Part shown: positions 36,465 through 49,017 of the stretch, piece by piece
How the letters are laid out: every line of letters starts with the position of its first letter
Numbering within the stretch: the stretch's first letter is position 1
From: Ptiloglossa arizonensis
Lineage: Eukaryota > Arthropoda > Insecta > Hymenoptera > Colletidae
Direction of reading: 5' to 3'
Assembly (NCBI RefSeq): GCF_051014685.1
Contig: NC_135052.1
Coordinates: 7,035,105 to 7,099,104 of the forward strand
Length of the DNA stretch: 64,000 bases
Program-made: the position numbers and the translations under genes
Notes under the pieces: model-generated
Databases searched by the model: none
What the model was told of the DNA's origin: nothing
Seen by the model: the letters and a program-made list of their open reading frames with translations, nothing else

Positions 36465-39175
36465 CTCTGTGTTCTCTTCCTTCTGCGACATTACACGCTT
36501 TTATCGTGTGTTTTATTCCTCCGCGCGTTGTCCAAATATCTCGTTGCAATTCTTCTACCTATATAACCGACAGAATCGTTCTTCGTTAGCTTTTTATTCT
36601 TCGCCGAGAGTGCGACCAATGAAAAAATATCATTGGACCACCGACAGGAAATCGATTAATCGGAATGGCGCGTTAACGTTCATATTTTCCGACATCTGCT
36701 TCCAATCGAACGAAATTCTCGTATCCTCCTAGAACCGATACTTACGGTCACTATTTATACCTACCACCCGGAACAAATAATTACGGTCGTGAAAAAACGA
36801 ACCGTTCGCTTCGACTGTAATTTCCCCGCGACGTCGTTACCCTAAGCCCGAGCGATTCATCGTCGCGACACGCTAATGTTCGCAAGGCAGCAATGAACCT
36901 GTTCAACAAGACGTAACAGTCCGGCGTACGTTTTTATCGCATCAGAAATGAATTTATGATAACCGCAGATAACCGAGCGAAGCGGAACGCCCTATCCAAC
37001 CGACCGCATGAATCTAGCTCAATTACGCGGCACCATGAATGACGCGTTTTAAACGTAGACCGTCGGACACCGTTAAATTGAGTAATGCACGTCGTAGCTG
37101 CGCGGAGCTGCGCCAACCGAATGACAGTCCTTCTCTGAATTGACAGTCTTCCGGTTGCGTGTTATCGGACCATTACCGCGTAAATCCACGCCAGAACCGC
37201 AGAAAATCGTTTTGTAAACCCCGCTGGTATCGCCGAATCTAACCCCCCACCGTTTCACCTTTTCTCTCGAGAGACCCCCTCGTCTATTAGGAAAATTGCC
37301 AAACGCGAAAATTTAACCTCGATGCGAATTATTTCGATAAGGACTATGGGTGTTTTGTGGTATCGTTCGACGATACGTTTGTTCGTAACTCTCCTATCAC
37401 TGTCTTTTACGCAAAAAATATCTGCGAGAAAGGCTCGAATAATGCACCGGGGAAATGATAAAATACGTCGCTTTTATTAGCCGACAGCTTGGTTAAGAAT
37501 ATTGCCAAACGTTAATTTCGGTCAAATGGGAACCGACATTACGCGGAGGGTTTTCCAATCTCTGGCTTTTATCGAGGTGTATCGACATTATTCCGGCGTT
37601 AATTTCGAGCAATGTTCTATTCCGAAATGCTCGATGTTTTTGGAAATTGTTCGAAGAGAAATTCAAACTTGTTTCGTTCCGTAGAATTCGAATTGGACTC
37701 GGGTTCGAGAATTAGAGAAGTGCGTGTAACTGCTATTAGATAACAGGCTTGGTTGCGAGTGTTGGATATTTGATTAGTATTGTTTAAATTCTATCGTTAT
37801 TAACGAGACTAAAGTTACTTTCACTCGAGAAGATTACGTTTACTACCATTCGTCTCGACAATTCATTATTTGGCACAGTGGTGGACCTTCTGGCATTGGA
37901 GATAATTTTGCTCCAAATCGATGAAGGACGATTTTTCAATCCACGTTTCCTCCCTTATTTTATCCACAAACCGGAGAAGAAACCAACTACAATTATGGAA
38001 CGATAGATCGACAAGAGCGATCAACTTTCCAATATCGTGTTTCGAAAGTAACGACTTTTTTTATTTTAATTAATTCGAATGAACGTCGACCGGAAACGTG
38101 TGATTCGTGAACGAAATTGGTGTATAATTGCCTTGAAAAAATCCAAACGTATATCGGAGAACGAAGATCGGAAAATAAGTAATCGAATCTTTCGTTAGTT
38201 TTAATTTTCCGCTCGATGCGGATGAACAACATTCGTTTTAACCGTGGTTCGAGCTACTCGTCCTGGTTGTGTATTCGTTGTTTTTCAGCGAGGGTATCGA
38301 ATGGAGAGAAAAAAGGCTCCGAAAAAGGCCCGATTCGTGAAGGAATTAATGCTCCGCGCGGATAATCCATGAAATTACGTTCTCCGCGCAGCGAACCGAA
38401 CGCAAACACAAAGGGTCAGTAGCCTGGATGGTGTTGCAACGAGTAGCTCTCGCCGACCTCGCAAACTGGTTTCGCACAAGTCAAGATCTAGATCGCGACC
38501 TTCTCGCTGCTGTACGCTTCGACCTCGGAATCCGACTCTCGGTACGACCTCGGGACACGTGGAGGTCGAGCCAAGGAAATTAAAAATAAATTAACGAGCG
38601 ATCGAAGAGCATCGAATTTCAATCGGTCCCGCGCCAAAGTGGACTCGCACTTTCGAAAATACCAGAGTAACACGATCGACGACGATACCACGAGATCGTA
38701 AAATAATCTCCGTAATTCGTCGATTCTTTTTATTTGTGTCGCGTTACCGTTCCGATACAATATTCGATGCAAATACCGTTAGCCTGTGCCAGAAAATATT
38801 ACGCATTTATCGCGATTAATCGTCCCCGTTGTTTCGATCTACGAAAGTCAAACAAATATAGACGTTACGTGAATATTCGCCATCTTCTAATTTGTATTTT
38901 ATTATTTGCGATATACGGTGCAGTAAATATTTAATCATCGGTGGGACAATTTTGCGAGTATTCAATTTTGTCGAAAACTTTCTTTAAATATTCTTCCGAA
39001 ATTTACGAATAAAGAATCGAATAGATGTAAATCGTTAAGAGCGTATTTTATTCGCGACTGATCGAAATAAACGTAAGGAAAATTTATTATCTACAAATGT
39101 ATGGCGCAGAAATTTTCTTGTCTTTCAGAGAGGCCGCTTTTGTCTTTATTGTAGATCGTAGATTTTATATTCGCA
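36465..39175. other. Non-coding DNA, mixed composition
   Basis: Unique DNA, AT-rich except for CpG-richer patches near 36820-37230 and 38280-38560. ORFs are all shorter than 105 codons and unrecognised. No RNA gene was seen. Confidence 0.6.
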
Positions 39176-39180
39176 ATTTC

Positions 39181-39249
39181 CTGTATGTATATATATCTTT
39201 TCGTCAAAAAATCATAAAATTCGCAACGAAAAGATATATATACATACGG
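39181..39249. repeat. Near-perfect long hairpin, 24 bp arms, 21 nt loop
   Basis: The left arm (39181-39204, starting CTGTATGTATATATATCTTT) and the right arm (39226-39249, ending TATATATACATACGG) pair over all 24 positions. The only imperfection is one G:T wobble at the second pair. The loop is 39205-39225. The total length of 69 nt is in the range of an animal pre-miRNA, but the stem has no internal bulges and its core is AT-repetitive. A palindromic mini-element or a recent inverted duplication is also possible. The bases just after the right arm (GGTGTCCCATTGAGCG) resemble the GGGTGTCCC end motif of some insect repeats. Confidence 0.9.
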
Positions 39250-39254
39250 TGTCC

Positions 39255-42200
39255 CATTGAGCGAACTGTATCGTTGAAAAGTATCAAGATATTAAAATTG
39301 AATGGTTTCGGATGCTCTAAATGATTACATTCAAGTGCAGACATGGAACTGCACCTTTTTCTAACGAACCTCGTACCTCTTTTAATACATTACTCGATAC
39401 AGATTCCAATTGAAAGTCGTCAAAGGACCAACTTCGAACGAGTTAAAAGGTAAAAAATTTTAATTACAACTGTCCTTCGAGCATTAACGTACCGATAGGT
39501 GAATCTACACAATTTTTCTCGTTCATTATCGTCGAACGCGCATCGCAGTTTTCTTTGGTGTTGCCCGAAATTCAACAGACAAAAGATGCGCAGAGTAATC
39601 GCGTTATTTTTAATTAACACGTAGCGACATTTACATTTACATTATACACGGTCCACCGTAACAGGACGGTCATTATTTTTCATTTTCCGTTACCCCGAAT
39701 TAACACAGCGCGGTGTTAAACGTTGTTTTATAACAGAATAACGCGTTACTTTATAATCAGATTATTAGAACAAGCGATTATTGGCGATATTTCGGGCGGT
39801 AATGACACAGCCCGTTTTAAACAAGAATAACGAGACCATTATTTCTTTGCTATAATTGCGACATACCGATCGCCGAATCACGTTACGGAATCTCGTTAGC
39901 CTACGATTTAGCAAAATTCCGCGGATTTACAACACCCGCGGCTTATTAGAGTGGAAATTACAGTCGCACTTTGCGCACTTAATAAATTTAGTTTTACCTC
40001 GGCGATACCTGCTGGGAATATTTGTATTCCCGATCAGAGAGATTTACATACGATTTCACGTCCGGTACCGTGAACCTCGTTTATAAAATCAGAATTACAT
40101 CGTTTTCGTAATTTCAATGACGCGTTACGCCAAATTGCCGAACAATCTGGCGCGCGTGCGAGAATCGTCATCGCGAGAAAATAATTTCGAACTTTGAGAA
40201 TAACGTTTTGAACGTTACCTCGATAATCCTACATTTCGTAACGTATCAACGACGATACGTATTTCTCTATATTACGATAATAACCGTCTTGTTCGAGTTC
40301 TCGCTAGATATTCATTTGTGTACGTTTTATCGACCTTATTTGCACAATAGAAAAGAAAGCATTGAAATTCTAGTCACCGTTAAACGTGCACCATTGTCAA
40401 GATACACGAGGTCGAAAGTTAATGGCGAAAATTGTTGCTTCACCGAACGCACTACCCTCGATGAAAAATCGATCGGTCAATCAAGGTCATCGAGTAAATT
40501 ATCCCCACTATAACCGTTTGATTACTCTCATCATCGTTCTATCTCTTGACTCTGCGCAAATTGCAGACCATTTAACATGGCTTTTAATCTACGATCTTGT
40601 CGGTCAAATGCGTCGATTTCAATCTGCATATAGCGGCACCGATACTTTTCGATAACGATCTGTAATCGAATTGCGAACAAATCTGTAATTACATCGGATA
40701 ATTTTTTCTTTTTATTCTATGTATTCACAATCGCGTTAACCACTAATGGTGACTAAACCTGCACGTTCGTATCGTTCTAACAATAAGACTGGGAACTGGG
40801 GTAGAATTTTTAATAGTACAAGGGACAGAAAATGTGTGTTGTTTTCGCTCCCTGATATTGCACTTATCTCTACAACGGAGACGTATGACATTTTTAATGC
40901 ACTGAAATTTATATACAAGAAAAAAAGAAACGACGATCGTTAAAAAAGGAAGGAACGTGTTGCTGTAGTATCGAAAGTATAAAGCGAAGTAGCAGGTTTG
41001 GTTCAGATGAAAGACATTCTTGAGTCGCGGTAAGTTGAACGTATGAGAGACGCGATTGCAAACTAAGTAGTTAAGCGCAAATGCAAGCTGCCGAGTTAAT
41101 AGGAGTTGTGTCTGATGAAATTCATGATCGAGGAAGTTCCAACTACAGTACGCCCGCGACAAATTGCACTTTCTTAATCTGCCTCCTTAATCTCTTCTCT
41201 TTTATAAGTTTAGTTTCTTAGTGCAAATACAAAACCAGAAGTTTTTTCCGAAGTGTAGTTTTCGATACCATTTTTATTCAAATTTATATAATAAAGGGAA
41301 GAAATGGTAAAAAATCGTTTGAATATGTATATATATTTCTAAAATTTACCGATCTTTCAAAAGGAATTACTATTGTACCATTGTAAGAACAATTTTTACT
41401 ATCGTAGAAATCTAAATTTTGTTTAAACGACAACCATTTTTTGTCACGCAAAGCAACGTTGCGCTATTGATTTTTTCGATAAAATTAACTTCGTTAAATT
41501 GTATATCTTGTACATATGTATATCGATAACGATACATTTACTCCATTTTAAGAAGCGTTTCGTTTCACTTACGGCGAGACACGTGTAACGTATTTTCAGT
41601 AGCATTCCGCATTATACGCGCGTATTAGAGAAATTTTCAATTGTTCCGTGGAAAGAAATTATGAGAACAGACCGTAGAAAGTAAAAATCAAGCCGCGCTA
41701 ATTAAAAGCGGTCGTTTTCAGCGTTTCAATGACGTGTAACGCGCAAAATATACACAAAGAGGAACGGGCGCTGTGCTTACGCTTCGCGTTCCAATGTTTC
41801 AATAGCAACGTCGATTATTCCTGTTTCATTAACCATAAGCAAACCTTCGTATGCGGTGGAGTCCCTTTGTTCCACGGTTCGTCAATTATACCCGTACATC
41901 CCGACAAAACCATGAAAGCGAAATGATCGTAACGCACGAATACGCAATTCATTTCAACGAACACGTAAGATGACGCACGAAAATCGACAAATTGTGTAAC
42001 AGATACGAAAGTGCTATTGTAATTTAGAAAGATAATGGCGTTTCGGGCGTGCATCGAGTTCTTCGTCGAAAGCAATTCGAAATGGAACATTTTTCATTAC
42101 GGACGAATGCATAACTCTCGAAAATGACCGTTTTCGGTACTCGTCGCAAATAAAAGGTTTTTACGTAACACGCACACCTATAGATCCTAAGAAACGAGGA

Positions 42201-42400
42201 AATGATATTTAAGCGATACGCGATTGGAAAGTTCCGAGTAAATGTCACAGCGAGTGAATTAACATCTGTCAACCATGCCTTATTACTTTATCAATGAATC
42301 GAATAACCGATCTTCCTCGATTCTCCGGAATGTACCCAATGATGGGTAAAAATTCTTATTTAGATAATAATTTCGAGCAACATATGAAAAATAAACAATT
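39255..42400. other. AT-rich non-coding DNA
   Basis: Unique AT-rich sequence. A loose duplication (GTTTTATAACAGAATAACG near 39722 and GTTTTAAACAAGAATAACG near 39814) is visible. The ORFs here, including a 139-codon reverse frame at 40743-41162, show no recognisable domains. No RNA gene was identified. Confidence 0.6.
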
Positions 42401-42408
42401 TTTGAAGC

Positions 42409-42479
42409 AGTTATTTGTTCGATGAAAATTTCAATTCGTATTATACAATCGAATTGAATTTCATATTGAACGAATAACT
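42409..42479. repeat. Long imperfect hairpin, 30 bp arms, 11 nt loop
   Basis: The arms are 42409-42438 and 42450-42479. Twenty-four of thirty positions are Watson-Crick and three more are G:T wobbles, leaving three mismatches in two small internal loops. The loop is TATTATACAAT. The total length of 71 nt, mismatched stem and short loop match the shape of an animal pre-miRNA on either strand. The innermost arms are TCAATTCG/CGAATTGA. I do not recognise a known mature miRNA seed. Expression is unproven. Confidence 0.88.
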
Positions 42480-42484
42480 TTCAA

Positions 42485-42995
42485 TCGAACGAACTATTGC
42501 GTATAAATACAGAGTTTTTTTTATTCGTCGTTTGTTATTCGAATAAAATTCTCCACATTTGTGCACAGATACACGGTTGAGTAAACGTTTTTATTTTTCA
42601 GTGACTACCAAAACCGGCCAGTTTCGAACATCGGGCTTTTACACAAAGAGACTGGGTGTCCATTTCATCCGCGAAGTACTTATATATATCTACGTCGATT
42701 TTTCGAATCGCTTACGGCATTATGAATCAAAGTAAACGTGTTTCACGAGCAAAAACCGGTAGGAATTTTTTTGCCTCTAAATGCGCTCACCGGAGTGATT
42801 ACTTGGAGCAATGGAACAACGAAGCTTCGTTCGGAAATTTTAAATGAAAAAGAGCGATGAGAACCGGGAGAAAAATGCGTGGGAAGTTCGAAAATCCAGT
42901 TTCGGCGCGTGGGCGAGGTAGATAGGTACGTAGTTAACCGAGAACCGTTTTCAATCAAATCCTGCGGCCGATAGGAGATTTAAATTCGTTTCGGC
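42485..42995. other. Non-coding DNA, no gene seen
   Basis: Short ORFs on both strands at 42656-42958 overlap and carry no known motif. Otherwise AT-rich unique DNA. Confidence 0.6.
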
Positions 42996-42999
42996 GCAA

Positions 43000-43404
43000 A
43001 TGAGTCCATTTACCCCTTACCCGATCCCCGATAACAGGTCCACGATTTCGAGCGGCGTTTCTCTACGTGAAACCAAACTCCACGAGACTGGAAACTTGTC
43101 GCTGCGCGACCCTTCGATTTATTTCCTTATGAGTTTCGACTTTGGAAGATTGGCGGCAACGAAGATCCTTCGGGCGAATAATTTTCGGAAACTATGTTCC
43201 AACTATATACCGAAGACTACCAGACAGAGCCAGAGGAACAAGGACGAGGAATTTTTATCATTAGATTCGAGCTGCTGTCAACGAGACGAAAGTAGGGAGA
43301 AGGATCAATCAAATTCGACAAATACTGACCAAATAATCGTTGAATTATTCGAATTTGACTTTCTTTTTTTTTTTAGTGTTTATAGAAGCGTAAGTATTAC
43401 CTAG
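43000..43404 (+). CDS. Low-confidence ORF, 134 aa, unknown
   Basis: An ATG-initiated frame (CAAATGAGT). The first 110 residues are hydrophilic, Ser/Arg/Asp-rich and free of the usual Phe-rich noise, with a stretch near residues 85-110 dense in Asp, Glu, Gln and Ser. The last 20 residues come from a T tract and are Phe-rich. No domain, signal peptide or splice pair was recognised. Probably chance, listed because there is no comparably long opposing ORF on the same bases. Confidence 0.1.
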   Translation: MSPFTPYPIPDNRSTISSGVSLRETKLHETGNLSLRDPSIYFLMSFDFGRLAATKILRANNFRKLCSNYIPKTTRQSQRNKDEEFLSLDSSCCQRDESREKDQSNSTNTDQIIVELFEFDFLFFFSVYRSVSIT

Positions 43405-43409
43405 GTTTA

Positions 43410-44480
43410 CTTTTAGAAGAATCATTACCTAGGATTCTTCCTTCTTTTGTATTTTCTATTAAAATTTGTAACGATAGAAGATCAAAATTAGAGTCGAAAC
43501 GTTTAAAAGTATTGTAATATTATTGTTCGAAGTAAGCTCACGTGGATCATTGTTATTTTCTCATCGATATGGTACATTTATCTAACTTATTGAACTAATC
43601 GTTCGATCGCTCGTCAAGGGAAATAAATAACATTTAACGGAAGAAAGTTACGCTGAGTGAACGATGCGACAGAAGAGAAGTAATTTACAATAAACTTTTA
43701 AAAGAAGCTGGAAGGCACTTTTAACAATTGATGAAATAAAATGAAGTGTTCACGAATTAAAGTTCGGTACGCGTTAACAGAAGAAGGATTATTTTTCACT
43801 GCGACAATGCTCGATCATGTACAACGATCGCGACTCAGAAATACATTCGTAATTTAACTCGAAAAGTAATTATCCAAGCAACGTGTTTTCCCGACTTGGA
43901 TTCGAAACGATTTAAATTACAAACAATTCAACGATCAGGAGGAAATATTAAACGCGCTCTCCGGGTACTCCCAATTGAAAACGCAATTTTTGCTTACCGG
44001 ATAGATACGCGCTGCTTACAAAATGGCAATCAGTCGCAGGTAACAATAGGTATTGTATCGCAAACTGATCTCATTATTTATTCGTGTTACAACACCACGA
44101 GGAGTAAGTGAGAAAACTAACAAAACTTTCCCATACGGCTAATATATACAGCAAGTGAAAGCCGTAGTTACGGTTAAACAATTAATACAGGTGGTGCCTG
44201 AAATGGCGCAAGCTGTCGCGCAGCTAAAGGTGGTTAGTTCAATGAAACACGAAACTTGCGTTAACAACGGAAACGAAATGTTTTTTGCGCTTTCGCGAAA
44301 CTGTTGCGTTTCCTCCGGTTCTATTGATCGAACTTGGCAATAATACTTTGCGCAGCAAATGTTTTTGCAAACGCGATTCAACGCTGGAAAGATTATTGCG
44401 TTTGTATATTTTTTCACCGTAAACTTTTGGAAACGCCTCTCGTTTCGTTCGCGAAATGGTATTGAGAGACAGACCACCAA
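43410..44480. other. Non-coding DNA, no gene seen
   Basis: AT-rich, with a short palindromic stretch GAAGAATC...GATTCTTC at 43416-43440 and ATTACCTAGG repeated at 43396 and 43425. 44150-44350 is more balanced, with the dyad AGCTG-TCGCG-CAGCT near 44210-44224. The reverse 138-codon ORF at 44139-44555 runs into the dispersed repeat below and shows no domain. Confidence 0.55.
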
Positions 44481-44488
44481 TTTCTCCG

Positions 44489-44655
44489 AAATTAGAAGGA
44501 GGAAAGACAAATTAATTTGTAAATATAATTGGTTCTCTGTTTCAGAAATTGTCACGAAATATTGCAGGGAAAAAGGACCGTTAATAATTGAACGATTTTA
44601 AAACGAATTGAAATTCGAAATAGGTCCAATCGTTCGTTTTGCTAGTGTTGAACGT
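44489..44655. repeat. Dispersed repeat family, copy B
   Basis: Shares a colinear series of blocks with 49290-49447: AAAGACAAATTAATTTGTAA against AAAGACGAATTAATTTACAA, then TCTGTTT, TGTC.ACGAATATTG-like, GTTAAT..TTGA, ATTTTAAAA.GAA, AATTCGAAA, GTCCAAT and finally GCTAGTGTTGAA against TCTAGTGTTAAA. The two copies are clearly related but diverged. No coding capacity is visible. Confidence 0.75.
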
Positions 44656-44681
44656 TTCTGCTACAACATCGTAAAGAGCGG

Positions 44682-45155
44682 ATGAAAAAGACCACGAAAG
44701 ATTTCTTCACGTGTTCCAGGACGATCGAGTGGATTATAAATCGCCGAAACGCGACGAAAGAAATTTACCAAGCAAAGGTGGACACCCTTCGAGGCAAGGA
44801 TAGAAAGTTTTCTGGGGTCTTAATCCGACAGGAATTCCCTTGGATTATTGAAAGTGATTCGCCTTCACCTCTGACCTTCCTGCAGACAACATTCCTGTTT
44901 CTCGGATCTTTGGCTCCCCAGACTCCTCAAGGATCTCTTCTTTTCCCAGCGAATCGAAATGGTTGCCGGTTTGCGATCTTCCCTTTCGAGAATATATTAC
45001 GCAAGATGAAAGCACTTTTATCTGAATTTCTAGAGCCGGGGGATTGCGGCGGATGGAAAATTCTGATGACGTCTGGGACCGAGTTAACCATGCACCGCGA
45101 TGAATTCTTTTCCCGGCTATGTTTATTAATAATTTTCCGCTTGCCGGATTTTTAA
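44682..45155 (+). CDS. Low-confidence ORF, 157 aa, unknown
   Basis: ATG-initiated frame beginning about 27 bases after the end of repeat copy B. The translation starts Lys-rich (MKKTTKDFF), is mixed and soluble-looking in the middle, and carries a 20-30 residue hydrophobic stretch around residues 63-85 (FLQTTFLFLGSLAPQTP). No domain was recognised. At this base composition a frame of this length is near the limit of what chance produces in 64 kb, and CpG-rich local composition makes it likelier. It could be an exon fragment. Confidence 0.14.
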   Translation: MKKTTKDFFTCSRTIEWIINRRNATKEIYQAKVDTLRGKDRKFSGVLIRQEFPWIIESDSPSPLTFLQTTFLFLGSLAPQTPQGSLLFPANRNGCRFAIFPFENILRKMKALLSEFLEPGDCGGWKILMTSGTELTMHRDEFFSRLCLLIIFRLPDF

Positions 45156-45159
45156 GAAC

Positions 45160-46520
45160 GTACCTCCATCTATTTCCGCGGCAAGTGTCCGCTTAAGAAT
45201 TGGACGGTCTCCCGAGTGACGTGTCGAGAACCGATTGTATAATATTTTTGGTATTTGGACGAGCGTCGTTGAAAAAAAAAAGCACAATTGAAACGAATGT
45301 TTCTCAAGCTGAAACGAATGGACTCGACGAGCAGAATTGAAAATATTTATCGTCCTTTCCTCTCGTACTTGTCTCGTTACCGGTCTTTCTTTTTATAAAT
45401 AATTTGAATTCCTTCCACGATTACAATTATCGCTATTTAAAATATCTATTTTCTCAACTTTCTACGAATTTATATCGCACAATTCAATAAACGACGAACA
45501 ATTTTAAATAACCGATTAATCGCCTCAATAACGCTTTTAACGTTCGCTTCCTTGTTTTTGCGTATTCTACGCATCACTGTCAGAATTACCAGCGATTGAA
45601 AATACTTGATCGAAAATATTTCTCGAAAATAATAGTATCCAATATTTCTTATCGAGTCGGTGACCTGTCAATTAGGTAAATAACGGCTTATGTAGTCGAA
45701 CAGCAACAGCGATGATCGAAAACGTGATAGACATATTTCCGTATTTGTTTCCTTTCTACTTCTTTTGAAAATAACTTTCCTTAACAGTTTCAACGAACAC
45801 AGAGTAGAATCTTTTTGGATAGTTGATCGAATAAATCATTTTGTACGTTTCATCGTCAACTTTTCCACGTTTTGCACACGGTAGGGATCGAGAACAACGG
45901 TTGTTGATTTTCCAAAAGAGAAATTATTTTCTACAATCGGAGAGATAATAAGAAAAAAATCGGAAACATAGAAAAGATAACGAGATTTTCTTACGTGTCA
46001 CTGGCGATACGTACACCATGAAATGCAGAGTCGATAGTAGGAATTCGGGGATTCGAAAAAATGTCGGTATCGTTTCGTTTTGGGCCGACACGCAATGAAT
46101 TATGCGAATTCCCTTATCCCCAAATCGATAGGGACGATCGAGCACGTGGACCGCGTACTCCAAAACGAGAGAAATTCACAGATCGCGCGTGACGTATCAT
46201 CGCGACTAACAGTTTGTCCGACGTGTAAAATTTTCAGACGGCCGGACAAATTACCGATATTAATTCTTCGTTTTCACCGTGTCGCTCCGGCGTCATCCAT
46301 CCCGTGGAAAAAAAAAACTCCTTTCGTCGACGCGCTTTCACCGTGCTCGCTATTGACGATAAAAATATCCGTGGCGTCTGCGACGTGAACGTTAATTCGT
46401 TCGTTAAAGAGGCCGCGATGGAACGACGCCTCAATTTTGAATGGAATTTAACGGGGAGAATTTTCGAACGAGTGTATTTCAACGCTTATGGTGTAAATGC
46501 GGCAGCACGTGCAATATTAT
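45160..46520. other. Non-coding DNA, no gene seen
   Basis: AT-rich to about 46050, then a CpG-richer patch with short ORFs on both strands (46080-46546). Nothing was recognised. Confidence 0.6.
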
Positions 46521-46526
46521 TGCGCA

Positions 46527-46590
46527 ATATCGACTATTGGCGATAATATCGACTATTGGCGATAATATCGACTATTGGCGATAATATCGA
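46527..46590. repeat. Perfect 19 bp minisatellite, 3.4 copies, CGATA dyads
   Basis: Three identical tandem copies of ATATCGACTATTGGCGATA (46527, 46546, 46565) plus ATATCGA (46584-46590). Each unit has TATCG and CGATA arms, so every junction forms the palindrome CGATAATATCG. CGATA is the motif bound in clusters by Drosophila BEAF-32 and is contained in the DRE element. A regulatory role here is inference. The absence of any mismatch suggests recent expansion or constraint. Confidence 0.96.
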
Positions 46591-46599
46591 CCGTCTAGG

Positions 46600-49015
46600 G
46601 ACGATATCGTGGATCGATGCGATGTATCAAGACAATGAAAAGGTGTTTGCTATCATCGAAACCCTGTAAATATATTACGAGCCTTGTGTAGACGGTATTG
46701 CGCGATTTACGAAGAATATACACATACGTGTATCGTGCTAGGAGAAAAATAAATGAAAAAAAAAAATTGTGTCAATAATATCGAGCCATCTGTGCGAAAC
46801 GGAGCTTCTCTTGTAATACGTTTACAGTCCACTGAACCGTGGATGGGCTAGGGTAGTTTTGAGTTTGATAAACATTACACGTACGATCGAACTTGAAACC
46901 TTTTCAAAACTACGAAACATTGGTGTATTATTATGCAGCAGGTAGAACAAAGCGTATCGTTCGAAAAAGGTAGAATATTTATGGGCATGAAAATCGATAA
47001 TGTTTTCTCCAGATTCGAGTAGTGGTGAATAGTACGAGAGGCAAACTAAAATTCTTCCTATGAACAACGTCCCAAGATTATTCCTAATGTTGATTATCGA
47101 GCGAGAAATTTCCTCGCGAAGGAATGTGATCATTTTGAAAGATAGAGATACATCGACGAAGAGGCGAGCTATTACCATTAACTCGTAACAATTAGGGTGT
47201 TCGAAGAGTAAGTGGTACTAGCGATACCAATCTTCCTTGCGATTCTCCAAATTTGAGTTAACTCCTTTGTTCCAAAGAGTGTCTCGAGTAAAATGACACT
47301 CACTTATGAAAAACCATTTCATTTATTTACGTTTAGTACACCAATTTATTTTGTTATTTAATCGATAAAATATCGTTATCCATAATACGCATAGCGAAAC
47401 ATTGCCTCAAACATTCTAATATTACGAAATGTTTAAGAATTTCTACAACCTTCGTTTACCCGCGCAACGAAAAAATCGAAAGGTTACGTACTCTGAAAGA
47501 GGTACACAATCGCATAATACAACTTGCAACATCTTTACGAATTATCTTACCGTCATGGGTATTTAAATTTTAAAGCGATTGCACGTAGTCGTGCACGCCA
47601 CGGTGTGACGTTAACAATTAATTTGTAAAATTTCTGACGGCGTGCTACCTCGCAGCAGTTTGCAGAATAATTATTTTTCAAAGATGGCTAAATTCGTTGT
47701 GATCGAAAACCACAGTTATGTGCGAAATCCATGTAAATAAAGTGCAGTTGTACCCGTTCGTTGGTGCATCGCGGGAAATGACTGGAACAATTCCGATAAA
47801 AGTGAACATTTTTACTTATTTTGTATTCAACAAATGGGTAGATTCGGGTTTGTAAGTCCATACGTTCAATTTTTTCAATGTCCTTCCATTGTGCAACCCT
47901 CGGGAAAAAAATTTGATGGTTTTCACCCGCAAAGAATTTCTACCGATTGATTTTTATCCCACGGTCAAAAAACTGATAAATTTCAAAAATATCCTTTGTT
48001 TTTACGAAAAAATTGACTCCATTTTCTTTCGTTCGTATTTCTCGTTGCATACTTTTACACGGTTACGTTTCTTAAATATTCGTGTAAAATGTACGATATA
48101 TTTACACGATCTTCAAAACCGATACAAAAAAATGTCTATATATATACACACAATTCTAACGACCGTTACCGTGGATTTAATAAATAATTTAACCGTCAGA
48201 CTCCCGTTGCTCGTAATTACCAAGACAAAAAATTACGCAATTAACCATTTCTATGTTTCATTCTCTCAATATCCGAACCGATACGCGGTGGAAACAATCG
48301 TCGAATGAAAACGACGAACAAACGGAGCGGAGTCGGGAAAATAACAATGTCGAGATAAAAGTAAACGAAAGTGAAACGTTGCTGAAAACTCGTCGCGGGG
48401 ACACGCGTGATCGAAACGAGTACAGGAGTGAAAATTTGGCGCGCTTCGACGAATTACCGTTATTAATTTTCCAATTCTCGACGTTGGTCGTGCACTTGCC
48501 ATTATTCAAAGCCTACCGGAATCCACGTGGAAACGCATCGAACGATTTGGCAATATCGTTCGACGCCGGGAATGCAAGTTGTTCCGGCTCGGAGGAAAAG
48601 TAATTAACGATAAATCGCGTTCCCTCGCGGCGCGGCGCGTTTCGGTGCGGCAACCAGCGAGAAATCTCGTAATATTTCTCCGACGTAGTGGCTTCCTTTT
48701 TTCGATGGTGAAACGCGGTCTGAAATGCTTATTCCCGGGTGCTGTCCCGACAAGGGCGACGTAAAAGAGCGAGCGAGCGAGCGCCATGAAAAATTTTACG
48801 ACTTCCAAACGCCAACGCGACCCGGATCTTGACAATGGCTTATTAATTTCCGCGTTTAAAGGAGCAAAAGCTGAACACCCCGTCTCCGTGTTCCACGGAG
48901 GATCTTGTAGCGCTCAAAATAATTAGAGCACCATCCACTCGAATAACTTTGTCGCTAACGAACGACATTGTCTAAGTTCCTCGAATCGATCTCCTCGAAA
49001 TCGCGCGATATTAAT
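46600..49015. other. Mostly AT-rich non-coding DNA
   Basis: Unique sequence. The reverse 118-codon (46822-47178) and forward 139-codon (47889-48308) frames are Phe/Ile/Tyr-rich and unrecognised. 48260-48840 is CpG-richer with overlapping ORFs on both strands and a (GAGC)4 microsatellite at 48767-48783. Confidence 0.55.
48767..48783. repeat. (GAGC)4 microsatellite
   Basis: Four tandem GAGC units inside a CpG-rich patch. Confidence 0.9.
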
Positions 49016-49017
49016 TC

